A stretch of 64,000 nucleotides of DNA from Prorocentrum cordatum (Eukaryota; Sar; Dinophyceae; Prorocentrales; Prorocentraceae): positions 397,131-461,130 of the forward strand of contig CAUYUJ010018493.1 of the NCBI GenBank assembly GCA_963575745.1, written 5' to 3'. Shown one piece after another: positions 1-11,719 of this stretch. Position 1 is the first letter of the stretch. The number at the start of each line of letters is the position of its first letter. The notes under the pieces were generated by a model. That model was not told the DNA's origin. It searched no databases and worked only from the letters and a program-made list of their open reading frames with translations. Position numbers and translations under genes: made by a program.

Positions 1-216
1 CCTGCCGCAGAAGATGGCGCGCGGCGCGCGTGAGCCCGGCCTCGGGGGCTGGCCGATGCGCGATGCGCCCTGCCACCGCGATCGATCGGGCGGCAGGCGC
101 CGACCGACCCCACAGATGTGGGGTCCTCTTGGGGCGAAGACCGCGTCGCAAATTCAAACAAAGACTACCGCTCCAATTTGTTCCAACCGTCCTGTGGCGT
201 TTGGTACTGATTTTCG

Positions 217-515
217 ATGCGCATTGCCCCCGCATTCCTCCTCCGTCTCCTCCTTTTCCTCCTCCTCCTCCTCCTCCCTCTGCTCGTCGTCCTCCTCCTC
301 CTCCTCCTCCTTTCTCCTCCTCCTCCTCCTCCTCCTCCTCCTCCTCCTCCTCCTCCTCTCTTCCTCATCCGCCTCCTCCTCTTCCTCCTCGTCCTCCGTA
401 TGCTCGTCGTCGTCCTCCTCCTCCTCCTCGTCCTCCTCCTCCTCCCCCTCCTCCTCCTCCTCCTCCTCCGCCTCCTCCTCCTCCTTCTCGTCCCCCTCCC
501 CCTCGGTTGCGCCTG
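217..515. repeat. Polypyrimidine (CTC/CCT)n tract
   Basis: About 300 bases of nearly pure pyrimidine on the plus strand, built from CCT/CTC triplets with scattered G or A. It produces Ser-, Pro-, Leu-, Glu- and Arg-rich open frames in every register, none of which I regard as a gene. Confidence 0.95.
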
Positions 516-819
516 CAGGCTTTCTCCACGCCATTTCGGCGCCCCGTTTCCCACGTTCCGCTGTCAATGTGATGTCAACGTGTGATGAACCAAAAAAAAA
601 AAACGCGCGATTTCAAAAACAAATTCCCAGCCTGGGCGAATCGCGGGGGTACGCCCACCATATGGAAATACACCACGCTGGCACCAGTGATTCGCGGTGG
701 CACCCGGCCGCCAGTTGGAAGGTGACAGGCGCGACGCGAGTGCGTTCTTGTGCAATAGGGAAGATAACATCGCACCCGCTACAACAGGGCGGTTGGGACA
801 AAATGGGGGGATGCGCAAA

Positions 820-916
820 GCGGCCGTGGACGATAACGACGACGACGACGACGACGACAACAACGAAAACAACGACGACGAAGTCGACGACGACGACGAC
901 GATGACGAGGACGACT
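820..916. repeat. (GAC)n/(ACG)n microsatellite
   Basis: Interrupted GAC/ACG triplet tract giving poly-Asp or poly-Thr frames. The bases before it (516-820) and after it (917-1270) show no domain, no conserved motif and no convincing exon. Confidence 0.85.
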
Positions 917-1274
917 ATAGCACGTCAGTTTTCAACCTGGGAAACGTGGGACACTTGACCTTGGGTGTATACGGTCCGTGTAATTACACATTATATACGG
1001 ACGACGATCGATTGGAGGCTGCCATGCAAGGGTGCACGCTATCCCCTCGACAGCGCCCGCGACGACCCCCTGGCGCGCGCAATTAATCACATAGTTTCGC
1101 GCCCCGTGGGGTTCTATTCACGAGCCATCGGAGGGAGGGGCTCAATTGTTAACAACAGGCTGACGTTAAGGGGGCTCCACCGAAACCGCTACTTACAATT
1201 ACGGAAATCATACATGCGCATGGTTGAACCCTTCGCCGGGCTAGTCTCGGAGACTCGGATCTTTGGGGGGCGAG

Positions 1275-1440
1275 AAGGAAGAGGCGGAGGAGGAGGAGGA
1301 GAAGGAAGAGGAGGAGGATGAGGAACATGAGCAGGAGGAGGGAGAGGAGGAAGGGAGGGATGTACAGGGAGGAAGGGACGGAGGGAGGAAGGGACGGAGG
1401 GAAGGCGGGAGGGAGGGGGAGAGGGGGATGGAGGATTTGA
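1275..1440. repeat. Polypurine (GGA/GGGA) tract
   Basis: Purine-only plus strand made of GGA units passing into GGAGGGA units. It lies just downstream of the 3' end of the decayed LINE whose tail ends near 1677. Confidence 0.9.
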
Positions 1441-1676
1441 CCGCTGTGTTACTCTGCCACGATTCATCGTAATCGTACACCTGGCGGCCAGCCAGGCAGC
1501 CGTCGAGAACGGCATTTCAGTTGAGCACCACGCAGTTAAACATGCATGCTGAGCTGTCCACAGCGGCGCTGCAGGCACGCGAGCGATACTTGCCCCCAGG
1601 CGGAAGCCAGGAGGCCACCCATTCGAGCGTCAATCGAACACTCGCACAGCGATGAGGGCGTCCATGTAGAGCCACA

Positions 1677-2060
1677 CTATGTCGCCCTTCGGGTGCCTGC
1701 CAGCAATAATTCGACTCCAATAGCGTTTGCCAAATGGGGGCAATTCGGCTTCCCAAAAAACTTCCCAATGAGGGGCCGCGCGTAGCCTCCCATGGAAAAA
1801 ACCTTGCACCGCAGACGTCTGCACAGGGCACTGCCGCGAGAGCAATTCAAAGCAACGCGCTTGTGGCCCAAATCGATCAACCTTGCGCCGTCGAGCTTGT
1901 GAGTCTTGCTGCGAACGCTACTGGGGGACCGTGCGTACCTGGTCGGCCTCAAGCACTGGGATGCGCTGTCAATAGGTCTCTTTCCAAACCCAAGGGTGGC
2001 GAGCCTTGGGCACGGGGGCGACTGGATCCTGACAGCTGCTGGTCGCCCGCGGGAAGTCAC
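1677..2060 (-). pseudogene. LINE copy A, C-terminal tail
   Basis: Minus-strand frame with spaced Cys and His residues (THKLDGARLIDLG..., then NCSRGSALCRRLRC). It resembles the small Cys-containing domain that follows RNase H in dinoflagellate LINE ORF2 proteins. It is separated from the RNase H segment only by the MITE at 2066-2237, which supports a single parent element. Assignment is by pattern and position. Confidence 0.4.
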
Positions 2061-2065
2061 ATTGA

Positions 2066-2237
2066 TCGGGGATGGACAGACCCCCCGTTAGTAAAACGTG
2101 GTTTAGTGAAAACGACCTGAGGCCCAAACCTGGCGGGCGCGAGCCTGGAAAATGACGGCCGCGGCGCCCCCTCGAGAACCGAAAACGGACAATTCACTAA
2201 TCGACGTGTCACTGTTGGGGGTTCTGTCCACCCCCGA
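2066..2237. mobile_element. 172-bp MITE, family M, copy 1
   Basis: Terminal inverted repeats TCGGGGATGGACAGA / TCTGTCCACCCCCGA, with subterminal inverted TTAGTGAA/TTCACTAA. It is flanked by a perfect 5-bp duplication ATTGA (2061-2065 and 2238-2242). It is nearly identical to copies at 22811, 53250 and 56888. It contains no coding region, so it is non-autonomous. It sits inside LINE copy A between the RNase H and tail segments. Confidence 0.93.
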
Positions 2238-2620
2238 ATTGAGGCCGCATCGAGAGCAATATGGCCGCTGATGTACACACCTTGCGAGCGATTGAAATGG
2301 CACGGGCGAACCGTTCGGTCGGCGCGGGGCTCGGCTCCTCGTGATCCAACGCCCCCAACTTAGCATGGCGCTCGGCCAAGTCGCCACCCGTCTTGCAACA
2401 CTGCAGGCGGGGACCATCGGCAACCAGCTCGCCAAACACGTGACCCTTGACTCCCAAACGAACGCCCTTCTGGAAGTCAGCCGCCCTGACAAGCGCGTCC
2501 GCGTGCGCGCGGCGAAATGACAACAGCTCAGCGCGCGGCAGGGCGCACACCTCCACTACATGTTGACAGCCGCTGGAGCCCTCGGAAAAAGGGCGAAGGC
2601 ATTCTAGCGCGCCGAAGTTC
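2238..2620 (-). pseudogene. LINE copy A, RNase H C-terminal segment
   Basis: The minus-strand frame contains LPRAELLSFRRAHADAL, followed by GGDLAERHAKLGALDHEEP. The second segment resembles the RNase H ending GN-x2-AD-x2-AK-x-GA-x2-H in dinoflagellate LINE proteins, with the usual Asn-to-Asp acidic motif eroded. The frame runs into the MITE at 2237. It is a fragment without the complete catalytic set. Confidence 0.45.
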
Positions 2621-3749
2621 GCGCCGCAAACTCGCCAGCCTGGGCCGCCTGCGGGGCGGGGAAGGGGGGGCATGCGCGCGGCCACCTCCTGCGCAGAATT
2701 GGAAACCGCCGCGCGCGCCCACCCCGTCCGCGAAACTTCCAGGCAACAGACCGGATGCAGGGACCGCCCATGAAAACGGTGCCGTGGCCATGATGATCAT
2801 CGCGACTGTCGGCTCCGCCTGGGTCGGGGCGGGACAGAAATCGCCGGGGCGCAAGGGAATGCCATGCGCGGGTCGCGCCTGGTCGCGCTTGCTCATGCCG
2901 TCCCATGGAACGAGGGCGCAGAGGAAACCGTTGCCTCGAATATCAAAGCGAAAAGCGGCGCGGGGCGGGCGCCGGCAGCGCGCGCTCCATGGAAGAAGGA
3001 CCACATGGGGCACAGAAGGTATGGCAGCCCCTGGCCGCGCTCGGCTGCGCTGGCACTGGTCCACGGCGCCTGACAGGCGCCATCCCGCGGATGGTCCGTC
3101 TTTCCCATGCAGTGAACGTGGATGATGCCATCGCCACAAGAATCACATCCAGACAAGCACGACGCTCGAGACAAGAGCTGTTTCCGAAAGCCCGTTCGCG
3201 GGACGTCGCGATGGCAGCCCTGAGGAGACCTTGCAGGAGGGCTGGCGACGCAAAGGCAGGCAGAACCTCCGCCGCCGCCCCGACGCGAAGGGTCGCGACA
3301 ACCTCCGTGCTCCACCCGAGACACCCCGCAGTTAGAGAGGCGCATGGCAAGGGGGGGAGGGGCGCGAGAACACCACCTCCCAGGCCTGGCGGACGTCGGC
3401 CATCGAGAGCCCAAGCCCTAACGAACCGGCGCGACTAGCCCATACCTCGCCCACAAGACAATGCGGGCCGCTGCGCAATAGCACGCGGGGTCGGCGACCA
3501 ACAGCAAAAATTCCGCGAGAGGGCGCCCTCCGGCTGGCGAGGAAAGAAAACGCCCGAGCGATCGCCTCAGAGACGCCGGCTCGTGGTCCGAGGTGCAGTG
3601 TACCTCGCGCCCGCTGGCGCGACTGGCCAAAAATCGGACGGTGCAAATCTCTTTTGGCGCGGCGGCCGAAAGCAGCCATGTGCGCGCCGAAACTATGAAC
3701 CTGATCGTTGAAGCTCACCTCCGAAACTGGCACAGACCTCCTCTGCGGG

Positions 3750-4457
3750 CGATCCTCCTCGGCTTACCCGCGGCAGCGTCGATGCCAACGTTGGCGGCGG
3801 CAAAGCAGGGCTGCCCTCCGACCGCGCCCCAACCGCGCCGGCCCCCCCTAGGGGCCAGAGGCCCGATGGCAAACGCAGCCGCCTGGAAGTAGGACCGCAG
3901 CGCCCAGGAGGTCAGCAGCGACCGCCTTGGGTCGACCGCCGCGTGACATAATATGATCGTCGATGTAAGCCTCCAGTGAGGTGGATTTTGGTGCGCGGAG
4001 CTAATGTGTTGCAGCTTGTGCAATGACGCCGTCGAGCGTGGTTGCGAAACAACATCCAGCGAATGTGCCAAGCCGTGCAAACGCGGGCTCTTGCACGCGA
4101 CCGCTCGCTCATGGATTCGCGGCGGGCGGAGCGGCAGAACGAGTGGCAGACCCTGGAGATCTGCTGAGGGAAATCGTGCTGGCGGCAGCGGGCCAGGAGT
4201 GGATCGAGGTTGACCGATCCGTAAAACGTGAGAAGGCCCGACAAAAGGGGGCTCGAACGATCCTCCGAATCGACCGCGGCCTCGCCCCGCGCATTGCCGC
4301 CGCGCGGTGCCAACGCTAGAGGCGAAAACCAGCAGCGAAGAGATCGCGGCGACAGTTGGCGGACTCCCAGTCTCGAGCAAAGCCTCGTCGCGTACTTATC
4401 GTGGGCCGACTGATCGCGACGCGCAAACCCATCGGGCGTCGCCGATGGGCGCGGCAA
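3750..4457 (-). pseudogene. LINE copy A, reverse transcriptase segment (YIDD)
   Basis: One minus frame reads FYGSVNLDPLLARCRQHDF, like the start of the palm region (D-x-x-KFYD-x-I-x2-L) of dinoflagellate LINE RTs. Another frame reads SLEAYIDDHIMSRGGRP. YIDD at 3956-3967 is the RT box C catalytic motif. The two parts are in different frames and stops intervene, so this is a dead RT. Family assignment rests on YIDD plus the flanking order. I cannot name the LINE clade. Confidence 0.6.
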
Positions 4458-6639
4458 AAATGACCAGACATATCAAGCGCATCTGAAACGAAAACAACGC
4501 CGAGCGCTCGAAGGTCGAGGCCGCGATCGTAAGAACTTCCAGGGCAACGCCGCGCGGGCGGGGCGGGATCGAGCACTTCGGAGGGGGTCGCCCATCGGGG
4601 GACATGGCGGCAGCTCCAGAACTTCAATGCGCCCAGCTGGCGCGCGGGCATCCGGCGCGCCCTGGGCGTGCCAGATGCCAGAAAACTTAGCCGGCTCAGA
4701 GGGGTGGGTTGGGGGCCCGGGTTGTGGGGCGATTCCGCCCTTGGTCGACAACGTAGCGCGGGGGGCCCACCCTGGGGCCCCCTTGAATCATCCCATGAGC
4801 ATGCCCGACTCCATTCCCGATATTGTGGCGAACCCGCTCCGGAGAGGCACCGCGGTCAGCCTGGCCGGCAGCGGACTCCGCCAAAACTTGGGCCCGGGAC
4901 GCCAAATCGAGGAATGACAGAGATGCTGGGCGGGTGGGAATGCCTGGCATGTTCTGGCATGCTTGGGGGTGTTTGCGAGCCTGGCCACCCCGGGAAGCCG
5001 CGCACTTGGCCGGGTCGAGCAGAGCTGCAGCACCCTCGCGCAATGGCCGACGCCGACGGCGCTCAAGGACCGACGGGCTGGCGGGGCCACGGGGGGCTGG
5101 GCCCCCGCGCGTTCTGACGGTTTGTCGTTGTTTTTCCTCGTGGCTGCTGCGGGCGCATCGCGGGGGGGGGGGCCTTGCCACCTGGCGCCCGGCTGTCTGA
5201 CTCTCGTCGCTGGCGCGGCGACTGCTCGCCGAGCCCGCGCGACCGAGCAGCGGCTTTCGATGGCCGGGTGGCCGCCCATGGGCCGACGCGACAAGTCCAC
5301 CGCATCAGCCCAATGCAACTGGGCGCGGCGCCCACTAGCGCTCTTGCAGGGCAAATCGCGGCGGGAGACCCCGCGCGCCCCGCCACCTATGCAGAGCATC
5401 AGGGTCGAACCGGGTCGAGCCCGAATCCCCGCGCGCAGCCGCCGCGGGGGCGCGGGGGGCAATCCGCGGAAGAACCCCCCCCGCCCGCGCGGAGGTTCAG
5501 GGGCAAAATTGCGTGGGGGGCAGCAGGGGGGGGGGGGGGCGGCGGAAGGAGACGGCGCGAAAAGGGGGCCTGACTGGGGGCGGGGCGCCATGGGCGCGGG
5601 GTCGTGATTAGCCGGCGCCGAGTCGCCGATAATCTCTGCGCCCTCAATCGCCCGCGCAGCCCGCGCCTCCACCATCGCGCGGTCGCGCAGCCCAACCCAG
5701 GCCGCCGACCGACGCGCTCCCAACGCGCCACGACTGGGGCCCCGCTGCGGAATGGCCCCCAATTGCGCGCGGGGTCGCGCGCGAGACCGCGCGCGTCAGG
5801 ACGCCCCCGCTGAGCTTATTTAACGCCGCGCAATCCTGAAGGTTGAGGCCCACAACTCAAGAGAACTTGCCTGGCCAGGGCGATTGACCAAGACCCCGGT
5901 GACGCGATGTTTTCTACGTCGAGGCCCAAGATCCGGGCAGCCAATGCCGAGAAACGAGCGAGCGAATGCCGCAATTCAGAAATTGGGCCCTCTAGGTCCC
6001 GGAGTTCCGGCCTCGAAGTATGCTTTCCGCCCGCTCCGACTGCGCCAGGCCGAAGCCTTCCGATGGGCTCATCAGCGCAGCTTGTGCTTCTGACGCATCG
6101 CGGCGCGCGGCGCAGTCAGGGCCAAAAGCTTCTGAATTCCATTCCAAAGCGCATTGTTCGCGGCGGAGAAACTGGATCAAAGCCCATCCCGCGAAGACGC
6201 TTCTCCGAGCTGGCGACGCTCTCCACGATTTCCACGAGCATCCGGAATTATGCTGGAAGAGGGGATCATGGCACACAGGGGGGTCGCCGCAAAAACGTTG
6301 CCCACGCAGCGCCCTGGGCGGCGGGCCCGCCGCCTTCGCGGGGAGCTGCTTGGCCGCCGCCACGCCGCGTTGAACTGGTTGGCGGGCTTCGGCACGGACA
6401 TCGGGCGGAGACCTGACTTCGAGGTTGACCTCTGCCGGCGATGCCGACGCGACGGGGGCTCCGCCTGTCGAGGCAGCGGCTCCTGCGGGCGGCTCGGGGG
6501 CAGCAGCAGCTGCCGCTGCGGCAGTTGCTCCTGTGGGTGGCTGAACTGCTGGGGCAGCGGCTGGGCCTCCTGCGGCTGGCGGAGCAGCCGACGCGCCGCA
6601 GTGAACAACGCCTTGCGTGCCCTCGGGCATCTTGGCCTT

Positions 6640-6870
6640 TCAGCGGTCGAGCTGGGCTTCCTGCTTCGCCTTGAACTCCGTGGCCTGATTCCTGGCGTCG
6701 CCGATGAGGTTCGTGCAACACTCATTGATATGCTCAATCATGGTGTCCTTGCGACAACGGGCTCCTTGGAGATCTGACGGGTCAACGTCCACGTACTCAG
6801 CCAGGACAAACAGTCCATCACCAATGCCCTCAAGACCAGCCAGGCGCGCGTCGCAGGCTGACGAAACTCA
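6640..6870 (-). pseudogene. LINE copy A, ORF1-like coiled-coil segment
   Basis: The minus frame GLEGIGDGLFVLAEYVDVDP continues to TMIEHINECCTNLIGDARNQ, then ATEFKAKQEAQLDR, a stop and KAKMPEGTQGV, followed by an Ala/Pro/Gln-rich stretch down to about 6400. Charged heptad-like spacing followed by a low-complexity tail is typical of ORF1 in these LINEs and resembles ORF1 of copy B (14942-15454). No zinc motif was found here, so the call is tentative. Confidence 0.35.
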
Positions 6871-7529
6871 GCATGTGTTGGTGCTGGGGGGGGGCGGCTA
6901 CATGCAGCGCCGTGGTCGCCGCCTTGTGCCCATCAGCTCTGACAGCGTGAGCTCGAGCTGCCCCCGATGTCTTGCCAATCTCTGCCCAAGTCCGTGAGCC
7001 GTGCGGAATTACCGGTCACACTTCTTCTCTGAACGGGCAACCACCGCGTGAGCAATGTCAGCGTGTTTTTTGGAGAAGCGGGCATCGCCTTGATCTGCTC
7101 CCACTGGCGGCGCGCCTGCGGCGACATGTCCTGGTTGCCAGGTCTTCTCACACAAGTGCGCGATCTGCTCCACTGGGCCATGGAACCAGAGACAGGAGAG
7201 GGCTGCTGTCAAGCGGCGGCCCCGTCACGGCGAAGAGCGGCAAAATCTCCACGGGCTGCTCTACCGCGGCAAGCTGGTCGGCATTAGGGTCGCTCCACCA
7301 ATTCATGCTGGCTTGCAGTGCTGGTAGTGGCCACGACTCTTCCCGCAACCGAAATGGCAACGCATCCAGCAAAACCCCACGAACACCGCAGCCGTGATTC
7401 TGCTGGCCCTCCTTCCCCATCGCGCTGCCGCCGCGAGAATGACGGGTGCTCCAAGACAGAAAGATCCGTTGACATCTTTGAATACAAGCGGGAAATTATC
7501 AGCAAACACAAAGAAACTGATGCCAGATC

Positions 7530-8500
7530 GGAGGAGGAGGAGGAGGCGGAGAAGGAAGAGGAAGGGAATGAGGAAACGGAGAAGGACGAGGAGGAAGGGC
7601 AGCAGGGCGGAAGAATTGATGGATTGAGGGGCAGGGGGGGGGGGAAAGGAAAGGGGGGGAGGGGGGGGAGGGCGGGATGGAGGCAGGGGCGAGGGACGAA
7701 GGAGAGATGGAGATGAGGAGGAGCGGGAGAAGTAAAAGGAGGAGGAGCGGGAGGAGGGAGGGAGGAGGAGACGCAGAGGGAGGAAAACGGAGAAAGGGGG
7801 CTGGAGGATGAGGGGGGAGGCAGACATGGAACGAGGGAAAAGGCGGATATATCGGAGGAGGAGGAGGAGGAGGAGGAGGAGGAGGAGGAGGAGGAGGAGG
7901 AGGAGGAGGAGGAGGAGGAGGAGGGAGGAGAGGGAGGAGGAGGAGGAGAGAGGAGGAGGAGGAATAGGAGAAAGAGGAGAGAAAAGGAGGAGGAGGACGA
8001 GGAGGGGGAGGGGAAGGAATCATGCTAACGATAGTACCATGAGATGAGGAGGGGACGAGGAGGGGGAGCAGGGGGGGACAAGGAGGAGGAGAAGGAAGTG
8101 AAGAGGAGGAGGACGAGGAGCATAATGAGGAGGAGGAGGAGAGGGGAGGAGGAGGAATAATGAGTATGAACAGGAGTAATAATAGGAGTAGGAGGAGGAA
8201 AAGGAAGAGGAGGAGGAGGAGGAGGAGGAGGAGGAGGAGGAGAGGGAGGAGGAGGAGGAGGAGGGGAAGGAGGTGGAGAGAAGGAGAAGGATGAGGAGGA
8301 GGGGGAGGAGGAGGAAGGGGAGGAGGAGGAGGAGGAGGAGGAGGAGGGAGGAGGAGGAAAAGGAAAAGTTGGAGGAGGAGGAGGAGGAGGAGGAGGAGAA
8401 GGAAGAGGAGGAGAAGGAGGACGACGAGGAGAATGAGGAGGAAGGGGAGGAGGAGGAGGAGGAGGAGGAGGAGGAGGAGGAGGAGGAAGAGGAGGACTTG
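7530..8500. repeat. Long polypurine (GGA)n tract
   Basis: Nearly 1 kb of purine on the plus strand, mainly GGA with GGGGA and GAA variants, interrupted near 8020-8040 and 8155-8190 by short mixed sequence. Long uninterrupted GGA runs lie at 7855-7925 and 8440-8490. It gives only Arg/Glu/Gly or Pro/Ser frames. Confidence 0.95.
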
Positions 8501-8504
8501 CTAT

Positions 8505-9895
8505 TGGGACTCTGGCCCGTCAGCCGTGGTCACACCCAACCGTGGACTAGCAACCGCCCTGCTGGGCCTATGGCAACCACGCCAGGGGTGCTGGACGTCA
8601 CTTCAATGCAATGCGTCCTCCGTCCCAGTCGGGGTGAAGAGGAGGATTGGGCGCAGTGGGAAGAGGAGGGAAACATGGGGTAGGCGGGAAGGAGGGAGGA
8701 GGGCGGAAGAGGGAGGCCAAGGGGAGGGGAGCCGGTGGCAAAGGGAGGACGGGGAGGGGCGAGGCAGGGCGGGGACGGAACGGGTGCAGGTGGGATCTCC
8801 CGCCAAGGCGTTGGGCACGGGCGGTTGCCGGGGGCCGTGGCCCTGTTTTCTCCTGGGGCGCCACCGGGGGCGATCCCGAACTCTCGCCGGCAACCGTTCC
8901 AACAGAAAGGGAGGGGCGAGGGAAAGGAACGGGGCAAAGGACAGATGGAGGAAACGACGAACGCGGGCAGCTTCCCGCGGCCGTGTCTGGCAACTGCGCC
9001 CCGCGTGGCCCCCAGCCAGCCTCCAGGGCCCCCCGAACGGGCGGGACCGAGACCCCCCCTTAGGGCGGAGGTAGGGACAAGCGGGGAGCGGGCGGCGAAG
9101 GGCGGGAGGTTTCCGGAGTCCGTTTCATGCATCCGCATCCCACGTGACGCCCGGGCCGTCCTTTCAGCCTCCAGGCCTCCCCCCGAGGAGGGAACGGGCC
9201 TAAATCCCACTTCGGGCAGGGGCTGCCGGGCGAGCGCGCCAGCAACCTCCATCTGGGGGGGGGGGAGGGCGAAGGAAAAAACAGGGAAGGGAGGGGGGGG
9301 GGGGGGGGCACCAGGGGAAAAATGGGGCAGGGCGGGGCGCACGAAGGGGGAAGGCGGGGGGGTAAGGGTGCGGTTCTGCTGGGCCGGCGCCGAGAGCGCG
9401 CACGACTGCGGCTGCGACGGCGCCGACGAAACGCGCTGTCGCCTCCAGCTCGTCCAGGTCCGCCGCGCCTCCAGGAGCCCACGCGGGCAGCCCCGCGGGC
9501 ATGGCCGGTCTGTGGGCACACATGGCCTCCCGCATTTCCTGGACAACCGGGTAGGAGGCCAGGACAGGAACTGCTGGAGGACGGCGGCGGCAGCATCCCC
9601 CACAATTGGGTAGGGACATCGCCCGTGACCCTCGCCTCTGCCCATGCGCGGTAGAAGCGCCACATGGCACGGCCCCGCGACGCCCAGCGGAGCGTTTGCG
9701 GCCACGGTGGCCGGAGCGTTAACGGGTCTGCGAGGGAAACGAACCCGTCATCGGCGAGGCGCGCTACCTGCTCTGCGAACCACTTCGCCCCCCCATGGCC
9801 TCGTGCGAAGGATCGGCTACCCTGTGGGCCGATGTCCTCACGGCCACGCGGCGGGCCAAGTTTTGCGCCACAGACGGGGCGGCCGGCCAGGCGGC
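8505..9895. other. GC-rich spacer without recognisable gene
   Basis: Very GC-rich, G-biased on the plus strand, with homopolymeric G runs (for example 9294-9308). Several frames stay open for 130-390 codons on both strands, but their composition is Arg/Gly/Pro/Ala with no domain, motif or consistent third-position preference. I treat it as intergenic. Confidence 0.5.
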
Positions 9896-9899
9896 AACG

Positions 9900-10062
9900 C
9901 CAAAGGGGGGAGGGAGGGAAGGAGGGAGGGAGGGAGGGAGGAGGACGAGGAGAAAGCGAGGGAGAGAGGGAGGGGAAAAGGGAGGAGGAGGAGGAGGTGG
10001 ACGAGGAGGAGGAGGAGGACGAGGAGGAGTGGGAGGAGGAGGAGGAGGAGGAGGACAACTAG
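9900..10062. repeat. Polypurine GGGA/GGA tract
   Basis: GGGAGG units followed by GGA units. It directly abuts the AT-rich island at 10063. Confidence 0.9.
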
Positions 10063-10328
10063 TACGAATGCGAATAATAATGATACAACGAGTTATACTA
10101 ATAGCATTAATCAGAATAATGGTGCACAATAACAATAATAATGCAAGTGTTAATAATAATGGTAATACTACTATTAGTCATAATAATACAAACATGATAA
10201 TGGTAATACAATTAGTATTATTAATAATGCCAATAAGCTAATACGAATACGAATGACATTCGGATTAATACAAATGATAATGCCAATGCTTATTCTTACT
10301 ATAAAAGAAGAATGATGACTATGATAAA
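10063..10328. repeat. AT-rich (TAA/AAT)n island
   Basis: About 265 bases dominated by degenerate AATAAT/TAATAC units, sandwiched between two GGA tracts in a GC-rich surrounding. It has no coding potential. The abrupt base change from the GC-rich flanks is notable. Confidence 0.85.
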
Positions 10329-10678
10329 ATGAAGAGGAGGAGGAGGACGAAGAGGAGAAGAAGGAGGAGGAGGAGAAGGAGGAGGAGAGGAGGAGGAGGA
10401 GGAAGAGGAGGAAGAGGAGGGGGAGGGGAGGAGGAGGGGGAGGAGGAGGAGGAGGAGGAGGAGGAGGAGGAGGAGGAGGAGGAGGAGGAGGAGGAGGAGG
10501 AGGAGGAGGAGGAGGAGGAGGAGGGGAGGAGGAGGAGGAGGAGGAGGAGGAGGGGAGGAGGAGGAGGAGGAGAGGGAGGAGGAGGAGGGGGAGGGGAGGA
10601 GGAAGAGGAGGAGGAGGAGGAGGAGGAGGAGGAGGACGAGGACGAGGAGGAGGACGAGAACGAGGAGGAGGAGTCAAA
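10329..10678. repeat. Long (GGA)n polypurine tract
   Basis: About 350 bases of GGA, including a near-perfect run at 10440-10525. The other strand reads as poly-Pro, poly-Leu or poly-Ser. Confidence 0.95.
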
Positions 10679-10869
10679 CTAGCCAGCTCGAGCGAGTCAA
10701 GAATGGCATGCCCATTGCCAACCGTACACCCCCCCGCAACATAAGAAACAGTGTTGGCGCAACCGGGGATCGAGATCAGATCGGCAAGGTGGTTTGCCAC
10801 AGTTGATGCAGCCGCGATGGCGGTTACCGAGAAGAAATCCCTGGCGCGTCGCAAAGACTGCGCTGGTAT

Positions 10870-11155
10870 GTCAACACGAGCCGAGGAGGCCCCAGGAACC
10901 CTCATGAGGCCCCAGGAGGTCTCAGGAAAAAACCCAGCGACCCCCAGGAAACCCCAGGAGGCTTGCTTCAGGAGGGCCCACGAAACCCCAGATAATTCCA
11001 TAAGGCTTCAGGAAGCCACAGGAAGTGTCAGGACCCCCCCGGGGAATCCCAGGAAACCCCGGGATGCCTGAGGACGCCCCAGGAGAATCCATGAGGCCCT
11101 GGGGAAACCCCAGGAACCCCCAGGAGACCCTGGGAGCCAAAAGGGGCCCTGGCAC
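10870..11155. repeat. Degenerate CCCCAGGA minisatellite
   Basis: Repeated CCCCAGGA(A/G) and GGAAACCCCAGGA variants at irregular spacing of about 10-30 bases, with no strict unit. The 190 bases before it (10680-10870) hold nothing I recognise. Confidence 0.6.
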
Positions 11156-11159
11156 TTGA

Positions 11160-11640
11160 CGAGTTGGCGAACAAAACATGTGCGCCGCGCTTTCGCGGAA
11201 GCGCAACTTTCAGAAACCATGCGCGCGCCGCCGAAGCGAGAGCGACATTTCGCCATGTCGCGCGCGCGATGTGCACCGCGCCCCCTTCCTGCGACGAAAT
11301 TTCGCACAGCCGACGACAAGAGAATCCCCGCCGAGAAGAACATGTCGACGTTGTATGGCTCTTGACAAGTAGGATGGCCCCCCCCCGCTCGGTGTTGCCT
11401 CAGGCGTCCGCGCGCGATGCGCGCCGCGTCCCATTCCACCTACGCGTTTCGCATCGTCGACGACAAGAAAAGGCCACGTTGAGAGAAACAACGACAACGT
11501 TGCATCGATGTTTTAAAGGTGGGAGGGGGGCGGATTGACGGCCGCGCGCAATGTGCGCCGCGTCAATTCGCGCTACGCATTCCGCGTAGTCGGCGGCAAG
11601 AAAAACCATGTTGAAAGAAACTGCTTGCAAAAAAGATGGG
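11160..11640. repeat. Divergent tandem repeat (TGCGCCGCG...GACAAGA)
   Basis: Three to four diverged copies of a unit of roughly 140 bases. Each contains a GCGCGATGTGCGCCGCG-like segment followed by a CGTCGACGACAAGAAAA-like segment. A related motif (TGCGCGGCGCTA...GCCACATTTTG) recurs at 26920-27420. Confidence 0.55.
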
Positions 11641-11719
11641 GGGCCCTGATAGAACCCCAATCGGCCGGCAAGAAAGGGGGAATGAGAGTATATTCGACTG
11701 AGGGATCAAGATAGGAGTG

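Larger units (their letters stand above)
1677..7420 (-). mobile_element. Decayed LINE (non-LTR retrotransposon), copy A
   Basis: On the minus strand, several pieces of one LINE appear in the expected order: a coiled-coil ORF1-like segment (about 6.9-6.6 kb), an RT segment with YIDD (about 4.46-3.75 kb), an RNase H C-terminal segment (about 2.62-2.24 kb) and a Cys-containing tail (2.06-1.68 kb). All are out of frame with one another and carry stops, so the copy is dead. A 172-bp MITE interrupts it at 2066-2237. The APE endonuclease was not recognised. The 5' limit is uncertain and the stretch 4.6-6.0 kb is assigned only by position. Confidence 0.6.

Noticed and set aside
4788-5762. 324-codon minus frame in very GC-rich DNA
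   Set aside because: Arg/Ala/Pro-rich with equally long frames on other registers. It lies where a LINE endonuclease would be expected but shows none of its motifs.
10329-10682. Glu/Arg/Gly-rich and Pro-rich frames over GGA tracts
   Set aside because: Simple triplet repeats with no unique sequence. The same holds for 217-515, 7530-8500, 16291-16930 and 51940-52125.
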